DNA from: Bolinopsis microptera
Taxonomy: Eukaryota > Ctenophora > Tentaculata > Lobata > Bolinopsidae
Direction: 5' to 3'
Length of the DNA: 64,000 nucleotides
Assembly (NCBI RefSeq): GCF_026151205.1
Contig: NC_087072.1
Location: forward strand, 25,571,799-25,635,798
The translations under genes were made by a program, and so were the position numbers. Within the stretch, counting starts at the first letter, position 1. Every line of letters starts with the position of its first letter. Under the pieces are notes generated by a model. That model was not told the DNA's origin. It did not search any database and was given only the letters and a program-made list of their open reading frames with translations. Of the stretch, positions 34,111 to 47,280 are shown one piece after another.

Positions 34111-37100
34111 CTAATATTAAATACTAGTGGACTCTATGCAGGTCTCCCAGCGCCCCTAATTTTACTGATCTGGAGGTCACATTTTATTGAGCCAGTACAG
34201 GCTAATATTAAATACTAGTGGACTCTATGCAGGTCTCCCAGCGCCCCTAATTTTACTGATCTGGAGGTCACATTTTATTGAGCCAGTACAGGCTAATATT
34301 AAATACTAGTGGACTCTATGCAGGTCTCTCAGCGCCCCTAATTTTACTGATCTGGAGGTCACATTTTATTGAGCCAGTACAGGCTAATATTAAATACTAG
34401 TGGACTCTATGCAGGTCTCCCAGTGCCCCTAATTTTACTGATCTGGAGGTCACATTTTATTGAGCCAGTACAGGCTAATATTAAATACTAGTGGACTCTA
34501 TGCAGGTCTCCCAGCGCCCCTAATTTTACTGATCTGGAGGTCACATTTTATTGAGCCAGTACAGGCTAATATTAAATACTAGTGGACTCTATGCAGGTCT
34601 CCCAGCGCCCCTAATTTTACTGATCTGGAGGTCACATTTTATTGAGCCAGTACAGGCTAATATTAAATACTAGTGGACTCTATGCAGGTCTCCCAGCGCC
34701 CCTAATTTTACTGATCTGGAGGTCACATTTTATTGAGCCAGTACAGGCTAATATTAAATACTAGTGGACTCTATGCAGGTCTCCCAGCGCCCCTAATTTT
34801 ACTGATCTGGAGGTCACATTTTATTGAGCCAGTACAGGCTAATATTAAATACTAGTGGACTCTATGCAGGTCTCCCAGTGCCCCTAATTTTGCTGATCTG
34901 GAGGTCACATTTTATTGAGCCTATGCAGTATATGCAATTCTGTTTTAGACATTGAATTTATTTAAAAAAGGTCTCAGCGCCCCTAATTTTACTGATCTGG
35001 AGGTCACATTTTATTGAGCCAGTACAGGCTAATATTAAATACTAGTGGACTCTATGCAGGTCTCCCAGTGCCCCTAATTTTACTGATCTGGAGGTCACAT
35101 TTTATTGAGCCAGTACAGGCTAATATTAAATACTAGTGGACTCTATGCAGGTCTCCCAGCGCCCCTAATTTTACTGATCTGGAGGTCACATTTTATTGAG
35201 CCAGTACAGGCTAATATTAAATACTAGTGGACTCTATGCAGGTCTCCCAGCGCCCCTAATTTTACTGATCTGGAGGTCACATTTTATTGAGCCAGTACAG
35301 GCTAATATTAAATACTAGTGGACTCTATGCAGGTCTCTCAGCGCCCCTAATTTTACTGATCTGGAGGTCACATTTTATTGAGCCAGTACAGGCTAATATT
35401 AAATACTAGTGGACTCTATGCAGGTCTCCCAGTGCCCCTAATTTTACTGATCTGGAGGTCACATTTTATTGAGCCAGTACAGGCTAATATTAAATACTAG
35501 TGGACTCTATGCAGGTCTCCCAGCGCCCCTAATTTTACTGATCTGGAGGTCACATTTTATTGAGCCAGTACAGGCTAATATTAAATACTAGTGGACTCTA
35601 TGCAGGTCTCCCAGCGCCCCTAATTTTACTGATCTGGAGGTCACATTTTATTGAGCCAGTACAGGCTAATATTAAATACTAGTGGACTCTATGCAGGTCT
35701 CCCAGCGCCCCTAATTTTACTGATCTGGAGGTCACATTTTATTGAGCCAGTACAGGCTAATATTAAATACTAGTGGACTCTATGCAGGTCTCCCAGTGCC
35801 CCTAATTTTACTGATCTGGAGGTCACATTTTATTGAGCCAGTACAGGCTAATATTAAATACTAGTGGACTCTATGCAGGTCTCCCAGCGCCCCTAATTTT
35901 ACTGATCTGGAGGTCACATTTTATTGAGCCAGTACAGGCTAATATTAAATACTAGTGGACTCTATGCAGGTCTCCCAGCGCCCCTAATTTTACTGATCTG
36001 GAGGTCACATTTTATTGAGCCAGTACAGGCTAATATTAAATACTAGTGGACTCTATGCAGGTCTCCCAGTGCCCCTAATTTTGCTGATCTGGAGGTCACA
36101 TTTTATTGAGCCTATGCAGTATATGCAATTCTGTTTTAGACATTGAATTTATTTAAAAAAGGTCTCAGCGCCCCTAATTTTACTGATCTGGAGGTCACAT
36201 TTTATTGAGCCAGTACAGGCTAATATTAAATACTAGTGGACTCTATGCAGGTCTCCCAGTGCCCCTAATTTTACTGATCTGGAGGTCACATTTTATTGAG
36301 CCAGTACAGGCTAATATTAAATACTAGTGGACTCTATGCAGGTCTCCCAGCGCCCCTAATTTTACTGATCTGGAGGTCACATTTTATTGAGCCAGTACAG
36401 GCTAATATTAAATACTAGTGGACTCTATGCAGGTCTCCCAGCGCCCCTAATTTTACTGATCTGGAGGTCACATTTTATTGAGCCAGTACAGGCTAATATT
36501 AAATACTAGTGGACTCTATGCAGGTCTCTCAGCGCCCCTAATTTTACTGATCTGGAGGTCACATTTTATTGAGCCAGTACAGGCTAATATTAAATACTAG
36601 TGGACTCTATGCAGGTCTCCCAGTGCCCCTAATTTTACTGATCTGGAGGTCACATTTTATTGAGCCAGTACAGGCTAATATTAAATACTAGTGGACTCTA
36701 TGCAGGTCTCCCAGCGCCCCTAATTTTACTGATCTGGAGGTCACATTTTATTGAGCCAGTACAGGCTAATATTAAATACTAGTGGACTCTATGCAGGTCT
36801 CCCAGCGCCCCTAATTTTACTGATCTGGAGGTCACATTTTATTGAGCCAGTACAGGCTAATATTAAATACTAGTGGACTCTATGCAGGTCTCCCAGCGCC
36901 CCTAATTTTACTGATCTGGAGGTCACATTTTATTGAGCCAGTACAGGCTAATATTAAATACTAGTGGACTCTATGCAGGTCTCCCAGTGCCCCTAATTTT
37001 ACTGATCTGGAGGTCACATTTTATTGAGCCAGTACAGGCTAATATTAAATACTAGTGGACTCTATGCAGGTCTCCCAGCGCCCCTAATTTTACTGATCTG

Positions 37101-40100
37101 GAGGTCACATTTTATTGAGCCAGTACAGGCTAATATTAAATACTAGTGGACTCTATGCAGGTCTCCCAGCGCCCCTAATTTTACTGATCTGGAGGTCACA
37201 TTTTATTGAGCCAGTACAGGCTAATATTAAATACTAGTGGACTCTATGCAGGTCTCCCAGTGCCCCTAATTTTGCTGATCTGGAGGTCACATTTTATTGA
37301 GCCTATGCAGTATATGCAATTCTGTTTTAGACATTGAATTTATTTAAAAAGGTCTCAGCGCCCCTAATTTTACTGATCTGGAGGTCACATTTTATTGAGC
37401 CAGTACAGGCTAATATTAAATACTAGTGGACTCTATGCAGGTCTCCCAGTGCCCCTAATTTTACTGATCTGGAGGTCACATTTTATTGAGCCAGTACAGG
37501 CTAATATTAAATACTAGTGGACTCTATGCAGGTCTCCCAGCGCCCCTAATTTTACTGATCTGGAGGTCACATTTTATTGAGCCAGTACAGGCTAATATTA
37601 AATACTAGTGGACTCTATGCAGGTCTCCCAGCGCCCCTAATTTTACTGATCTGGAGGTCACATTTTATTGAGCCAGTACAGGCTAATATTAAATACTAGT
37701 GGACTCTATGCAGGTCTCTCAGCGCCCCTAATTTTACTGATCTGGAGGTCACATTTTATTGAGCCAGTACAGGCTAATATTAAATACTAGTGGACTCTAT
37801 GCAGGTCTCCCAGTGCCCCTAATTTTACTGATCTGGAGGTCACATTTTATTGAGCCAGTACAGGCTAATATTAAATACTAGTGGACTCTATGCAGGTCTC
37901 CCAGCGCCCCTAATTTTACTGATCTGGAGGTCACATTTTATTGAGCCAGTACAGGCTAATATTAAATACTAGTGGACTCTATGCAGGTCTCCCAGCGCCC
38001 CTAATTTTACTGATCTGGAGGTCACATTTTATTGAGCCAGTACAGGCTAATATTAAATACTAGTGGACTCTATGCAGGTCTCCCAGCGCCCCTAATTTTA
38101 CTGATCTGGAGGTCACATTTTATTGAGCCAGTACAGGCTAATATTAAATACTAGTGGACTCTATGCAGGTCTCCCAGTGCCCCTAATTTTACTGATCTGG
38201 AGGTCACATTTTATTGAGCCAGTACAGGCTAATATTAAATACTAGTGGACTCTATGCAGGTCTCCCAGCGCCCCTAATTTTACTGATCTGGAGGTCACAT
38301 TTTATTGAGCCAGTACAGGCTAATATTAAATACTAGTGGACTCTATGCAGGTCTCCCAGCGCCCCTAATTTTACTGATCTGGAGGGTCACATTTTATTGA
38401 GCCAGTACAGGCTAATATTAAATACTAGTGGACTCTATGCAGGTCTCCCAGTGCCCCTAATTTTGCTGATCTGGAGGTCACATTTTATTGAGCCTATGCA
38501 GTATATGCAATTCTGTTTTAGACATTGAATTTATTTAAAAAAGGTCTCAGCGCCCCTAATTTACTGATCTGGAGGTCACATTTTATTGAGCCAGTACAGG
38601 CTAATATTAAATACTAGTGGACTCTATGCAGGTCTCCCAGTGCCCCTAATTTTACTGATCTGGAGGTCACATTTTATTGAGCCAGTACAGGCTAATATTA
38701 AATACTAGTGGACTCTATGCAGGTCTCCCAGCGCCCCTAATTTTACTGATCTGGAGGTCACATTTTATTGAGCCAGTACAGGCTAATATTAAATACTAGT
38801 GGACTCTATGCAGGTCTCCCAGCGCCCCTAATTTTACTGATCTGGAGGTCACATTTTATTGAGCCAGTACAGGCTAATATTAAATACTAGTGGACTCTAT
38901 GCAGGTCTCTCAGCGCCCCTAATTTTACTGATCTGGAGGTCACATTTTATTGAGCCAGTACAGGCTAATATTAAATACTAGTGGACTCTATGCAGGTCTC
39001 CCAGTGCCCCTAATTTTTACTGATCTGGAGGTCACATTTTATTGAGCCAGTACAGGCTAATATTAAATACTAGTGGACTCTATGCAGGTCTCCAGCGCCC
39101 CTAATTTTACTGATCTGGAGGTCACATTTTATTGAGCCAGTACAGGCTAATATTAAATACTAGTGGACTCTATGCAGGTCTCCCAGCGCCCCTAATTTTA
39201 CTGATCTGGAGGTCACATTTTATTGAGCCAGTACAGGCTAATATTAAATACTAGTGGACTCTATGCAGGTCTCCCAGCGCCCCTAATTTTACTGATCTGG
39301 AGGTCACATTTTATTGAGCCAGTACAGGCTAATATTAAATACTAGTGGACTCTATGCAGGTCTCCCAGTGCCCCTAATTTTACTGATCTGGAGGTCACAT
39401 TTTATTGAGCCAGTACAGGCTAATATTAAATACTAGTGGACTCTATGCAGGTCTCCCAGCGCCCTAATTTTACTGATCTGGAGGTCACATTTTATTGAGC
39501 CAGTACAGGCTAATATTAAATACTAGTGGACTCTATGCAGGTCTCCCAGCGCCCCTAATTTTACTGATCTGGAGGTCACATTTTATTGAGCCAGTACAGG
39601 CTAATATTAAATACTAGTGGACTCTATGCAGGTCTCCCAGTGCCCCTAATTTTGCTGATCTGGAGGTCACATTTTATTGAGCCTATGCAGTATATGCAAT
39701 TCTGTTTTAGACATTGAATTTATTTAAAAAAGGTCTCAGCGCCCCTAATTTTACTGATCTGGAGGTCACATTTTATTGAGCCAGTACAGGCTAATATTAA
39801 ATACTAGTGGACTCTATGCAGGTCTCCCAGCGCCCCTAATTTTACTGATCTGGAGGTCACATTTTATTGAGCCAGTACAGGCTAATATTAAATACTAGTG
39901 GACTCTATGCAGGTCTCCCAGTGCCCCTAATTTTACTGATCTGGAGGTCACATTTTATTGAGCCAGTACAGGCTAATATTAAATACTAGTGGACTCTATG
40001 CAGGTCTCCCAGCGCCCCTAATTTTACTGATCTGGAGGTCACATTTTATTGAGCCAGTACAGGCTAATATTAAATACTAGTGGACTCTATGCAGGTCGCC

Positions 40101-40292
40101 CAGCGCCCCTAATTTTACTGATCTGGAGGTCACATTTTATTGAGCCAGTACAGGCTAATATTAATACTATAGTGGACTCTATGCAGGTCTCCCAGTGCCC
40201 TAATTTTGCTGATCTGGAGGTCACATTTTATTGAGCCTATGCAGTATATGCAATTCTGTTTTAGACATTGAATTTATTTAAAAAGGTCTCAC
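34110..40292. repeat. 91-base satellite with 1191-base higher-order repeat
   Basis: About 67 tandem monomers of 91 bases (start GCTAATATTAAATACTAGTG). Every thirteenth monomer is a 99-base variant in which the middle is replaced by TATGCAGTATATGCAATTCT and TTTAGACATTGAATTTATTT. The variants fall near 34921, 36111, 37302, 38493, 39682 and 40236, so the period of 1191 is twelve normal monomers plus one variant, until the last block is cut short. Copies of the 1191 block are almost identical and even share single-base variants (CTCTCAGCG, CCCAGTGCC, TTTTGCTG) at the same places. The right-hand edge is itself the variant sequence running into unique DNA. Confidence 0.93.
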
Positions 40293-41330
40293 CCTCTAAA
40301 AAACTCCATTGGAAATGTTTCTATTAATTTCACATTGGAAAACTTTCATTGTGTTTGACCTCAACTTAGATGTATTTGTTTTTTTGCTATTTTTTAGCAA
40401 CTCCAATTCTCTTTTGTAGAGCTGATTCTTGTTATATATAGAAGTACACTCGATACAGTTATCTTATATAAGAAATATATTGGACTGCCAAACTACTGGT
40501 ATATATCATTATATTGGGAAGAAAAATAATACAAGTTAGTATTCTTTTAAAAAATAACTGTTCATAACATTTACTTCATTTTAGGTATGTGTGGAATCAT
40601 CAGAACTGAATAATGGACCAGAGAATTCAGAGATCTTTGGTTACCTGTTTCCGGTTTCGTCGGTTCACATTGCTGCGTTCTGACCTAGCTTCGCCTGCAT
40701 CAGTAGATCATATTATAATATGCAAGAAGACTAAAGTTAAAAGTTTGGGAATTTGAAAGAGCACATGGTCGTGTTTCGAGTGTTTTTTTCACGCGTGTGA
40801 TTGGCAGCCCACATAAAGGGTTACCACTAATGGGTGCATTGCAAGTTGTCAATGCTGAAGCTATTTTTCGTCAGTGACTTTCCTTCTGCCTCATTGAGCA
40901 AAAACTGATAATAAAAAAGCAAGGAAACACAAAGGTTATTGGACTCCATATAAAAACATTGAAAACAGATATGACTGGCTTTAGGTTTAAGACGAAGTAT
41001 TTAAACCTCAAATTGTTATGATCAGGGTTAACAACTTCTATGATCCTTTATATAATAAATTAAAATTCAAAAAATATTAAAAACATTTTATATTTAAACT
41101 TATATAAAAATTCCGCTTTTTTTGATTGTAAATTCTGTTTTGTTTAAAACCCTTTTCCCCTAAAAATTATATAAAATCATTTTCTTCCCTTTTTATTGGT
41201 GTTGCAAACGATGAAACGATCACTAAATTTTGGCCATGTGAATTTTTTGGTTCACGAATAACACAAAATTACGTGTAGTTAAAATTTAAAATCAGCACTT
41301 ATATTTTTTTGTCCCCCTATCATTGTTTAC
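40293..41330. other. Unique intergenic DNA
   Basis: AT-rich sequence. A splice-like TTTTAG/GTATGTGTGG near 40585 is followed by a short open stretch, but no gene model can be built. Confidence 0.35.
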
Positions 41331-41339
41331 CCTGTCTTT

Positions 41340-42240
41340 ACTGTTCCTACATTTTTTTTAGTAATTACCCCCCATCAGTATTAACTCTCGTCTTCATCAG
41401 TGTAACTACATTTTTTTTCTAGTTATTCTCCCACCAGTATCAAATCTCTGTCTCTCAGTTTAAACCCACATTTCTCTCAGTAGTTATTCTCCCACCATTT
41501 TAATCCGTCTTTATCAGGGTTTTTACATTTCTCTCAGCATTATTCTTCCCCCAGTATTAAATCTTGTCTTCGTCAGTGTTATCTTTATATCCCCCAGTAC
41601 TACCCCCCCCACCAGTATTAAATCCTGTCTTTATCAGTGTAACCTACATTTTCTCAAGTATCTTTCCCCTCAGTTTTAACTCTCTGTCGCATCAGTGTTT
41701 CTCTACATTTCTCTCAATTAGTTTTTCCCCACTCAGTATTAACTCTCGTCTTTTTTCAGTGTTACTCATATTTACCCCAGTAGTTTCCTCACATGAGATT
41801 AACTTCGTCTTGGCAGTGTTACCTATATTGCTCAGTAGTTATTTTTCCCACTCGTATTAACTCTCGTCTTCGCAGTGTTACTCTCATTTTGCTCAGAGTT
41901 ATTCTCCCCAGTTTCCACTTAGTACAATCTCGTCTTTCCGTGTTATTTACATTTCCCCAGTAGTTATTTCCCCTCAGTGTTTTAAATCTCTGTCTTCATC
42001 AGTTTACTCAGACATTTCCTCAGTAATTTTTCTCCCACCAGACAATCTCTGTCTTCATCATGAACCTACTTTCTCTCTATTATTCTCCCCCCTCAGTATT
42101 AACTCTCTTCTTTATCATGTTTCTCACTTTCTTCAGCATTATTCTTCCCCTCAGTAATTTTCCCAGTCTTCGTCATGTTACTCTATATTTACCAGTAGTT
42201 TTCTCCCACTCAGTATTTAAATCTCGTCTTCATCTTTTCT
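41340..42240. repeat. Degenerate pyrimidine-rich minisatellite, block 1
   Basis: Repeated words CAGTATTAACTCTCTGTCTT, CATCAGTGTTACTCTACATT and TCAGTAGTTATTCTCCCAC define a unit of about 65 bases. Every copy differs by small indels, mostly in homopolymers. The open frames through it are not genes. Confidence 0.7.
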
Positions 42241-43540
42241 TTGTAGGGGCAGGGTTTTTTTACAAGGAATAATCAAAAAACCCTTAAGAGGACATTTAAG
42301 CCCCCGTGCTTACCCCGGGACATTAAACTGTAAGAAAACAAGGGTTAAGCCTTGTCCTCTCCACATTTGGAAAACGTTTGTTTCTTGTATAAACCCGGTC
42401 CCTTTGGGAAAGAAAATTTTCCCCTATTCTTTCCACGGGGTAGGAGTCAAAATATCCCCTCGTGGTAAGACCATTTCGGGGGACGACCCAAAAAAGTGGT
42501 TCTTGTCTCCCCTTTCATGAGACAGGTGGACGGTTTTTTGGGCCGTTGTCGGGTTTACTTATTTATGGGTAGTTTGTTCACAAAGTCCCCCGAGGAATTG
42601 TGTTGCTGTTCTTGTGCTCTCTTTGCCAAGTTTCGGGATTGTCTGGCGAATTTTTTTCCAACCGTTTTAAAGTGAGTGTGGGGTAAAATTTCCCTTTCCC
42701 TCATCTTCCGATGACTTATACCCGCAGGCTCCCTTCCATAATACTTTTTGGGATTGGTAGTTGCACTTGGCGGGGCCAGATTTTTGGGGGGCCCCTTTTT
42801 TTGGGAAAGAGTCTGCCCTTTTTTTGCCATGAGCCTTTGGGGGTGGTATCCATGAGAGGACTTTGATTGTCCCTTGCTATTTGGGTTTAGCTCCTTATAG
42901 CCGGGTGTGTTTAGATTGATTTGATGTTTTCCCTTGCCTTATTGTCGCCCGGCTATGATTTTGTTATTTTTCAGTTTTGGTCCAGATTCCCCAATATTTT
43001 GCCGCATGCCTACGGAAAGTTTTGGCCGGAAGCGGTTTAGTTTTATTCCCAGGTGGTTTGACTCCCCCACTGTGGGGTTTTCGTTGCCACAATTACACTC
43101 CGCCCCAACTTTTCATTCATTTTGGAGCCGCGTGTAAATTGTTAGTATTGGTGTCATTTTCGATTCCTCATACTCAAGAGTCGGGGAATTTTCTGTGTTT
43201 AAACCAATGTCAACATTCATGTGTTTTTTTGACTTGTCCCTTTAGAGTTGAGACTGATAGCCTTTAGTAACTGTTTATTAAATTTTGTGTGGGTGGTTAG
43301 GTTCCCTTTTTTGTTTACCCGCTCTATATCCATGGTTTTGGATTTGGTCGGGGAGCCGCTGCTCCCCCTTCCATCACCCGATCAAAGGATGATTCCGGTG
43401 ATGATGTCTATGCTGCTCCGGGGTCGAGGTAACCCTCCGTTTTGAGGATGTTCCCCACCGCTGTACACTGCTAAGGTTGTTAGGTTAGTTTTTTGGACCA
43501 CCATTGAGCCAATTGTCGCAGCGTAGAAGAAGGTCTGACA
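42241..43540 (-). mobile_element. Possible retroelement gag remnant
   Basis: On the minus strand, around 42830-42555, a Lys/Arg-rich stretch with YKSHRK-type, HTHFKTVGKKFARQ and RNLAKRAQEQQHNSS words resembles, in shifting frames, the zinc-knuckle end of a retrotransposon Gag protein. No intact knuckle, protease or reverse transcriptase is readable. The homopolymers look distorted, so this is a weak call. Confidence 0.25.
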
Positions 43541-43544
43541 ACGG

Positions 43545-44570
43545 CTGTATAAATATATACTCGTCTTCATCATGTTTCCTAGACATTCCTTCAGAATTAT
43601 TCTCCCCCTCGTATTTAACCTCTGTCTTCGTCAGTGTTACTCTAATTTTCCCCCAAGTATTCTTCCGCTCAGTATCAACCCCTGTTTCATCAGTGTTATT
43701 CTACATTTCCCTCATTTATTCTCCCACTCAGGTTAAATCTCTGTCTTCTCAATGTTTCTCTAGAATTTCCCTCATAATTTATTTTTCCACCAGTATCAAC
43801 TCTCTGCTTCTCAGTGAACCTACATTTTTTCAATTTTCCCACCAGTATTTTAATCTTGTCTTTATCGTGTTACTCTACATTTCTCTCAGCAGTATTTTCC
43901 ACCATATTAACTCCGCTTTGCAGTGTTACTTAATTTCCTCATATTATTTCCCCCAACTGTTAACTCCATCTTCATCAGTATTCTCTAACTTTCCTTCCAG
44001 AATTTTTTTTCCCACACTATTAACTCTCTGCCTTCATCAGGTTAAAACTACATTTTCCCCCATAGTTTTTCTCTCATTTTTGGTAACTCTCTGTCTTTAC
44101 AGTGTAATTACATTTCTCCAGAGTTATTCTCCCACTCATTTAACTCTCTGTCTTTATCAGTGTTTCCACATTTCTCTCCAGTTTTCTTTACCAGTATTAA
44201 CCTCTGCCTTGTCAGTTTTTCCTATATTTTCCCCCGTAGTTTTTCCCAAACGTGTTTAAACCCCTATCTTCTCAGTGTTTTAGACATTTTCCCTCAAATT
44301 ATTCTCCGACTCATATCAACTCCTGTTTCATCAGTGTAAATCACATTTTTCTCAGTATTTTTTCCCCACCAGTATTAACTCTCGCTTCACATGTTACTCT
44401 ACATTTTCTCACATTATTTTTCCACTCAGTATTAACTCTCTGACAAGTGACAATAGTAACGCACTATTTTCTTCAAAAAAGTAGACCAAGGGTTTTCCCC
44501 TTTTCCTCTCCGAGAACAGAAAATACTCTCTGTCTTGTCAGGTTACTTATATTTAGCTCAGTAGTTACTC
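43545..44570. repeat. Degenerate pyrimidine-rich minisatellite, block 2
   Basis: The same family as 41340-42240, resuming after a 1.3-kb interruption, again with copy-specific indels. The 251-codon frame at 43504-44259 is only the absence of stops in pyrimidine-rich sequence. Confidence 0.7.
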
Positions 44571-45194
44571 CTTACACATTATATTGCAAGGCAAATTTCG
44601 GGGAAACGAGTATTTTTTGTAGTAAAATTTTTAATATAAAGCACAAAATATTTTGTTTTTCTCTTTGGGTTTGATTTTTTAATAAAAAGCCGTAATTTTA
44701 GAAGGTAACGGGGAAACAAAGTGGCAAAGGGCGTTGAGGAGATTCCTGTGAAATCCTCTCACCAGTCTGAGCCCACCAACGAAAATCAGAGGACCAACTG
44801 CACCCCAGAAACTTCAGCAGGCTCACATCCCCTGCAGACATATTTTTCAAGCATCGATGATGGTTTTAATGAAATGGGAGGGCAACCCCGAAATTAAGAA
44901 ACATACCGTTCTTGTAAAAGAAAAGGCTGTTAAATTTTATCGTAGCATGTTTACTTCCAAATTTTAATGCAAAAAATTTTAGGTTATAACTCGTTCATGT
45001 CTATGGCCGTGCGTCCGCGGCGAGTAGGGGGGTTTGGACCTGCTTTAGAGAAAATATGAAGTTTCCACAGTAAATATTATTATCAATATCAAAGGCAGGC
45101 ATTACTTTTGACCCCCGAGGGGAGGGACCGTGTGGACTTGGTTGTTATCAGGGGTTTGGAAAACAAAGATAATTTTGTCGTTTTTAAACGGGTT

Positions 45195-45480
45195 ATCACC
45201 CGTGCGTAACGTTTTCCGTTGGCGCCCCCCCGCCCAAAAAAGCGCCCCCCTGTTGGCCCCCTCCCCTTTTGTGCCCCTCCCAAAATTTAACAAATTGCTG
45301 ATTTTAAAGAAAAAACGCCGGGAAAAAACTCTAAAAAAATGTGATCTAGAGCAAAAACGCGCAGTTTTGTAGTACTTTTTTAAGTTTTCGAAAAGTCCAC
45401 ATTCAAACGACGATTTGGCGCCCCCCCAAGACGGCGCCCCCCTGCACCGGGGGCAGCAGGGCCTTTTGTTACGCCATGGG
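45195..45480. repeat. Dispersed GCGCCCCC-rich repeat, copy 1
   Basis: Starts near CGTAACGTTTTCCGTTGGCG and has GCGCCCCCCTGTTGG, then CCCCTCCCAAAATTTAACAA and an A-rich part with CTCTAAAAAAATGTGA. The same order of words recurs at 48025-48180, so it is a dispersed element. No coding sequence is apparent. Confidence 0.6.
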
Positions 45481-45959
45481 TTTCACTCCTGCATCAAGTC
45501 AAATCCATTTTGCAGGGTTTTTTCAAGGTTTTTCCCCATTGCTTTGCTTCCAATTCTTTTTAAAAAGTCAAAAATATAAAATCCGATATTATTTTTTCAG
45601 GGAAAGGGTATTGGGGGTTGGCCGCTGATGCAGAGTAAAAAAATGCCGATTTTCCAGCATCAAAGACGAGGGGAAGAATAAAGAGATGAGGTTTGGGGAA
45701 ATGGGGATAAAAGAAAGAAGAAAGGGGAAAAGACATATAAAGGGATTGGCGGGAGCTTCAAACAGAATATTTCCTCGTTAAGTCCCGAGTTTGACGTATG
45801 GCGATGTGTCCGTGCATTAATTAATAAAAACTGCAGAACCCCCATGATGTGGCATCCCATATTTCAAAAAAACTAAATTTGAAAAAATAGATAATTAGTT
45901 TGAATTAAAATTTCTTTAAAAGCCGGCAATCATTTTAATATTTGATATTAAACTAAATA

Positions 45960-46470
45960 TTATGATATTTTCCGTCAACTATTCGATCTGTCACCATCCC
46001 TATTCAATCGTCTCAACGTTATTCTCTGTTTTTAAATATTCAACTCTGTCTCGTTTCATTTTTTTGTTTAACTATTTTAATCTTTGTCTCAGCGTTCATT
46101 TTCTGTCTCGACTTCATTTTTCCCTCTGACTATTTAATTGTCTCAATGTCTTCTCGTCTCGACTTCATTCTGGCTCCATTTAATCTGTCTCAATGTTCTT
46201 CTCGTTCGACGTTCATTCTCCCTCTCAATATTTCTGTCTCAATTCTTAGGTTTAAAAATATTCAACCTTCTCAGTGATCATTTCGTTAAAAAAAAATCAC
46301 TGTTTATTCCCGCCGACGTTATTTCCCCTCTCATTATTTAATCCTCCTCGGTTCTTCCATTTTAGAGTTATTTTTTGTCTTACCCTTTTTAAACTTTCTC
46401 GGTGTTATTCCTGCTACTGTTAATTTTTTGCTCACTGCCATTCCTGTCTCGCGTCAAAACTTCATGTTTT
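45960..46470. repeat. Degenerate CTGTCTC minisatellite
   Basis: Repeats of a unit of about 32 bases with TCTGTCTCAACGTTATTCTC and TATTCAATCT-like words, heavily varied by small indels. It resembles the two pyrimidine-rich blocks upstream in style but has a different unit. Confidence 0.6.
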
Positions 46471-46734
46471 CATGTTTTTTCAAAGTGTTACAGGACAAAG
46501 GGGACCGAATATATTGTTTTAAAATAAAAAGCTTTTTTGTCCGCTTTATTAAGTGTATTAAAACTTACAACACCCTGATTATAAATTTTTGATTTTGTTA
46601 CAAAAAAAATTTGGACAGGAATTTGATGGTTTTTTCTAATAATACAAAGATACAAAGTGAGGGGGACATTAAAAATTTTTTAATTGCCCGCGCATTTTTA
46701 CTTTGCCGCGGCTCCACTAGTTTTTAACGTCTAC

Positions 46735-47280
46735 CCGCGGCGGGTCATACAGCGTATGACAACCCGGCGCGCGCTACTTCGTAGCACTTGCCGTCGAGAA
46801 GAAAGCGGCGCGCGCTACGTTGAAGAAATTTAGACGAGTAATATCCGTCAATGGGTTTGTATGTTTATAACCTACCAGGACGCGCGCAGAGTTGGACTCG
46901 TCGACAAATATCGGAACAAATATTTTACGAGTATCACCCGTTAATCAATGGGTATAATTAATCAAATTTTACATTTTAATGTTTAAATTACTGTCAATTC
47001 TATACTTCAATTAATGTCACTTGTTTTATTTTTATTGACGATGTCAACCCTTCGAGATCGTTGGTCTGCGAAGCAAAGCAACGTTCTGCGTTGTTGGTTG
47101 TAGTGCGATGCACTACTGGGTCGCGCCGCGCATATTCTCGCAACCTTCCGTAGATCGGCGAGATGCACCACTGGGGCTCGCCGAGCTACTAAAAAGGATT
47201 GACATTGTGAATCAACGTTCTGCGAAGCAGAAATTATAGTTCTCGTTGACTGATGTTACTCGAAGCGGCGACGTCCTCCA
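46735..47280. repeat. CpG-rich dispersed repeat, copy 2
   Basis: Shares CGCGGCGGGTCATAC, CGTATGACAAC, GTAGTGCGATGC and a following GATTGACATTGTGAATCAAC-type stretch with the segment at 33390-34110. The interior differs, with runs of GCGCGC and GCGAAGC. Confidence 0.5.

Noticed and set aside
34110-40292. Repeated protein-coding gene or CRISPR-like array
   Set aside because: The 91-base monomers are contiguous, contain stops in the frames, and show satellite-type higher-order structure.
43504-44259. 251-codon open frame
   Set aside because: Composition is Ser/Leu/Phe/Pro-rich from pyrimidine-rich repeats, and the repeat words are visible throughout. There is no gene structure.
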